Below are positions 5,961 through 7,455 of a stretch of DNA of 7,455 nt, piece after piece. Position 1 is the first letter of the stretch; the number at the start of each line of letters is the position of its first letter. Origin of the DNA: Candidatus Staskawiczbacteria bacterium. Lineage in GTDB: Bacteria > Patescibacteriota > Minisyncoccia > Minisyncoccales > Staskawiczbacteraceae. Below the pieces are notes generated by a model. It searched no databases and was not told the origin of the DNA. It was given only the letters and a program-made list of their open reading frames with translations. Position numbers and translations under genes: made by a program. The stretch lies in contig JAPLZA010000087.1 of assembly GCA_026395275.1 (NCBI GenBank), positions 2,279 to 9,733 of the forward strand. Direction: 5' to 3'.

Positions 5961-7133
5961 TTAGTAACCTACTTGCGCTTTTTCAAAAGCTGCCTTGATG
6001 TCTCCTGCCATCGCTTCCACGTCTTCGTGAGCAACGGCATAGCGAATGTATGGAGGAAAATGAACTCCAACAACGCCAGTATTTTCAATCATGGCAAGGT
6101 TAAAGGCCTTAGCGTCCTCCATTTCTTTGCCAAACGCAAACTTCGGCGCCAACCAAAGAGTGAAAAATCCTGCGCGAGGCTCTAACGCAAGACGCATACC
6201 AGCGCCAAGCAGAACACTGCGCAACGTCAGCACTCGGTTTTGATAAAGATCTCGCACGGCAAGAATGGAACGTTTGTCATTTTCAAAGACATCGATTACT
6301 CCTGCTGCCATTGGCGCAACAAATCCAGAATCCGTGTTTCCCTTGATGGTTGCTATGTCGCCAATGAAGTCTGGCGAGCCAACCATAGCTCCAATACGCC
6401 AACCGGTTCCGTTAGCAATCAGTTTAGAAGCAGAAAACATCTCCATCCAAGAAAGCTTGGGAAACATGGGAGCAATATCAGCCAGACAGCAACTGTCTGC
6501 TCCGTAAGCCAATGCAGCATAAGCAGCATCGTTGCCAATTCTGATGCCATGCTCTTGGCAAAATGCGCAAAGATGGTAAAGATGTTCTTCCGGGCTGACT
6601 GCCCCAGAAGGATTGTGTGGATAATTAGTCAGCAATAACCCAACATTCGTCGGCAATTCCTGCGGGTCAAAAAGGAATTTGTTTTCGGGATTTGTGGTTG
6701 GCTCAAAAACTTCTTTGCCCAAATATTTACACCAGACTCTTGGCGTTGGATACCCGGGGTTTGTGGTAGTTGCCACAACCTTAAGATCTGAACCACACGC
6801 CATTGGTATTAGCCCCAGCATGGGTTTTATTCCAGGAATCGGCAGATAACGAACGTCCGTTGGATGGGTCCTCAAATGCCCAAGGACAAACCTTTCAGCG
6901 AAATTAGGAATGCAATCGGGACGGCATTCATTATCTTGATATTCGTGCATTTTTTCGTCGTCTGACAAAACTGCCAACGAAGCAACTTGTCTCGCTCTCC
7001 ATAAAGCCGGACCTGCCGGCTGACCAACAGAAAGATCAAGAATTTTCACACCTTTGGCTCTGGCTTCTTCTCGTGTTGCTTTGATTGCCTGAAACAGATT
7101 TGTTCCGCCTGCTGGTAACCTTGATTGTCTCAT
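5961..7133 (-). CDS. Class I/II PLP aminotransferase (aspartate/LL-DAP aminotransferase-like)
   Basis: A 390-residue fold-type I aminotransferase, transferring an amino group between an amino acid and a 2-oxo acid using PLP in the cytosol. Visible landmarks in order: DLSVGQPAGPA (33-43) at the substrate-binding N-terminus, PGYPTP (126-131), TNYPHNPSGA (169-178) with the PLP-contacting Asn, ND-A-A-Y (201-205) with the PLP-ring Asp D202 and Tyr Y205, SASK (234-237) with the Schiff-base lysine K237, GWRIG (244-248) with phosphate-binding R246, and YIRYAVA (362-368) where R364 would hold the substrate carboxylate. Length is normal for the family. Because a diaminopimelate-decarboxylase-like gene lies next to it with the same promoter, LL-diaminopimelate aminotransferase (dapL) is a reasonable guess, but aspartate or another aminotransferase is not excluded. 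The region at 65-76, usually glycine-rich, instead reads Y-Q-D-N-E-C-R-P-D-C, and the protein has eight cysteines. The ATG at 7133 is fixed by AAGGAG 8 bases upstream. Confidence 0.9.
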   Translation of the reverse strand: MRQSRLPAGGTNLFQAIKATREEARAKGVKILDLSVGQPAGPALWRARQVASLAVLSDDEKMHEYQDNECRPDCIPNFAERFVLGHLRTHPTDVRYLPIPGIKPMLGLIPMACGSDLKVVATTTNPGYPTPRVWCKYLGKEVFEPTTNPENKFLFDPQELPTNVGLLLTNYPHNPSGAVSPEEHLYHLCAFCQEHGIRIGNDAAYAALAYGADSCCLADIAPMFPKLSWMEMFSASKLIANGTGWRIGAMVGSPDFIGDIATIKGNTDSGFVAPMAAGVIDVFENDKRSILAVRDLYQNRVLTLRSVLLGAGMRLALEPRAGFFTLWLAPKFAFGKEMEDAKAFNLAMIENTGVVGVHFPPYIRYAVAHEDVEAMAGDIKAAFEKAQVGY

Positions 7134-7141
7134 GGTTTTTT

Positions 7142-7150
7142 CTCCTTCTT
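7142..7150 (-). promoter_or_regulatory. Ribosome binding site of the aminotransferase gene
   Basis: AAGAAGGAG on the minus strand, with AAGGAG ending 8 bases before the ATG at 7133. This is a near-consensus Shine-Dalgarno and fixes the start codon. Confidence 0.85.
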
Positions 7151-7167
7151 GGTTTTCGGTTTCTACG

Positions 7168-7181
7168 AATTTTCAAACAAC
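7168..7181 (-). promoter_or_regulatory. Shared leader motif GTTGTTTGAAAATT, copy 2
   Basis: Identical over 14 bases to the motif before the lysA-like gene. It lies 37 bases after the -35 box, compared with 36 bases in the other copy. The surrounding leader has diverged (richer in C and G here), so the motif and the promoter core are the conserved parts. Confidence 0.6.
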
Positions 7182-7189
7182 TAAATAGT

Positions 7190-7224
7190 AAATATAATTT
7201 ATACTTTTTTTATTTATTTGTCAA
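7190..7224 (-). promoter_or_regulatory. Promoter of the aminotransferase gene
   Basis: On the minus strand, TTGACA (7224 to 7219), a 15-base A-rich spacer, then TATAAATTATATT (7203 to 7191). The expected start of transcription is near 7188-7192, giving a leader of about 55-60 bases. It begins 8 bases after the T-run of the preceding terminator, so the gene is transcribed on its own. Confidence 0.8.
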
Positions 7225-7232
7225 CATTTACC

Positions 7233-7269
7233 AAAAAAAACGCGCGCGAATCATGAAGACTTCGCGCGC
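7233..7269 (-). terminator. Intrinsic terminator of the truncated edge gene
   Basis: On the minus strand GCGCGCGAA (7269 to 7261) pairs with TTCGCGCGC (7250 to 7242) in a perfect 9-base stem with a 10-base loop. One G and eight T residues (7240 to 7233) follow. It lies about 37 bases past the stop codon of the partial gene. Confidence 0.92.
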
Positions 7270-7305
7270 TATATTTTTGTTTGGGCTAAAGAACCCTTTC
7301 TTGCT

Positions 7306-7455
7306 CTATTGAACCCAAACCTGTTTGATGATTGGTTGCCGAACCTGGACGTATCTCGTCCTGCCCGCCATATAGACGGCACCTGTTTCGGGGTCAACGA
7401 CCCCCGGAGACGTAACAGCGCGAAGCGCCATTTCGTACCCGACAACTCGGTTTTC
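7306..7455 (-). CDS. C-terminal 49 residues of an unrecognised protein (partial)
   Basis: One frame is open from the window edge at 7455 to a TAG at 7306-7308, giving 49 residues that begin ENRVVGYEMALRAV and end VRQPIIKQVWVQ. The start lies outside the window. The composition is ordinary for a folded domain, with valine-rich beta-like stretches and a V-D-P-E-T-G-A-V-Y turn; no signal peptide, membrane segment or known motif is visible. Support for coding: the frame is open, the bases are as G+C-rich as in the neighbouring aminotransferase gene, and a strong terminator follows the stop in the same direction. I do not recognise the family and propose no function. Confidence 0.6.
   Translation of the reverse strand, partial: ENRVVGYEMALRAVTSPGVVDPETGAVYMAGRTRYVQVRQPIIKQVWVQ

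Noticed and set aside
6240..6638. A 132-codon open frame on the plus strand
   Set aside because: It lies wholly inside the aminotransferase gene on the opposite strand, has no family motif, and is preceded by no convincing ribosome binding site or promoter; it is a shadow of the real gene.
7361..7380. Resemblance of the CTGCCCGCCATATAGACGGC stretch to the palindrome at 4370-4383
   Set aside because: Only partial similarity, not palindromic, and it lies inside the open frame of the partial gene, so chance similarity of GC-rich bases is more likely.
4295..7455. Integron-like array of single-gene cassettes
   Set aside because: Each unit has its own promoter and a normal intrinsic terminator; no attC-type recombination sites or integrase are visible.
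1..7455. CRISPR array, tRNA or rRNA genes, transposase or phage genes
   Set aside because: No regularly spaced direct repeats, no cloverleaf or rRNA-like stretches, and no protein with such motifs was found on either strand by eye.

Overview
The window looks like a piece of chromosome from a small-genome, uncultivated bacterium, most likely Patescibacteria/CPR or something similar. This is an inference from gene content and style: AT-rich genes packed on one strand with gaps of a few bases or overlaps, a single-chain class II glycyl-tRNA synthetase, a short one-piece M16 peptidase, and mostly no visible Shine-Dalgarno sequences. No rRNA or other phylogenetic marker is present to settle it. 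Every supported gene is on the minus strand, so transcription runs from high to low coordinates.

In transcription order: (1) 7306-7455 is the last 49 codons of an unrecognised protein, closed by a strong terminator. (2) 5961-7133 is a class I/II PLP aminotransferase related to the aspartate/LL-diaminopimelate aminotransferase group, with its own promoter, a strong ribosome binding site and a terminator. (3) 4439-5803 is a diaminopimelate-decarboxylase-like PLP enzyme (lysA-like), again with its own promoter, ribosome binding site and terminator. (4) 1-4294 is a tight four-gene operon from one promoter: glycyl-tRNA synthetase, a family 2 glycosyltransferase, an M16 zinc peptidase and an AI-2E/PerM-type membrane protein that ends at the window edge.

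The two halves differ in style. The PLP-enzyme half is visibly richer in G+C, has good Shine-Dalgarno sites and is built of single-gene units. The glycyl-tRNA synthetase operon is very AT-rich and has weak or no Shine-Dalgarno sites. The two PLP genes share nearly the same promoter and leader: TTGACA, then TATAAATTATATT at the same distance, then the same 14-base motif GTTGTTTGAAAATT. This suggests common regulation or duplication of a control cassette. Together they could cover two steps of the diaminopimelate/lysine route (amination to LL-DAP, and DAP decarboxylation), but both have unusual residues, so another amino-acid-like substrate is possible. No clear novel multi-gene system is evident; the most interesting items are the shared control cassette, the cysteine-rich insertion in the decarboxylase, and the boundary in composition and translation signals.
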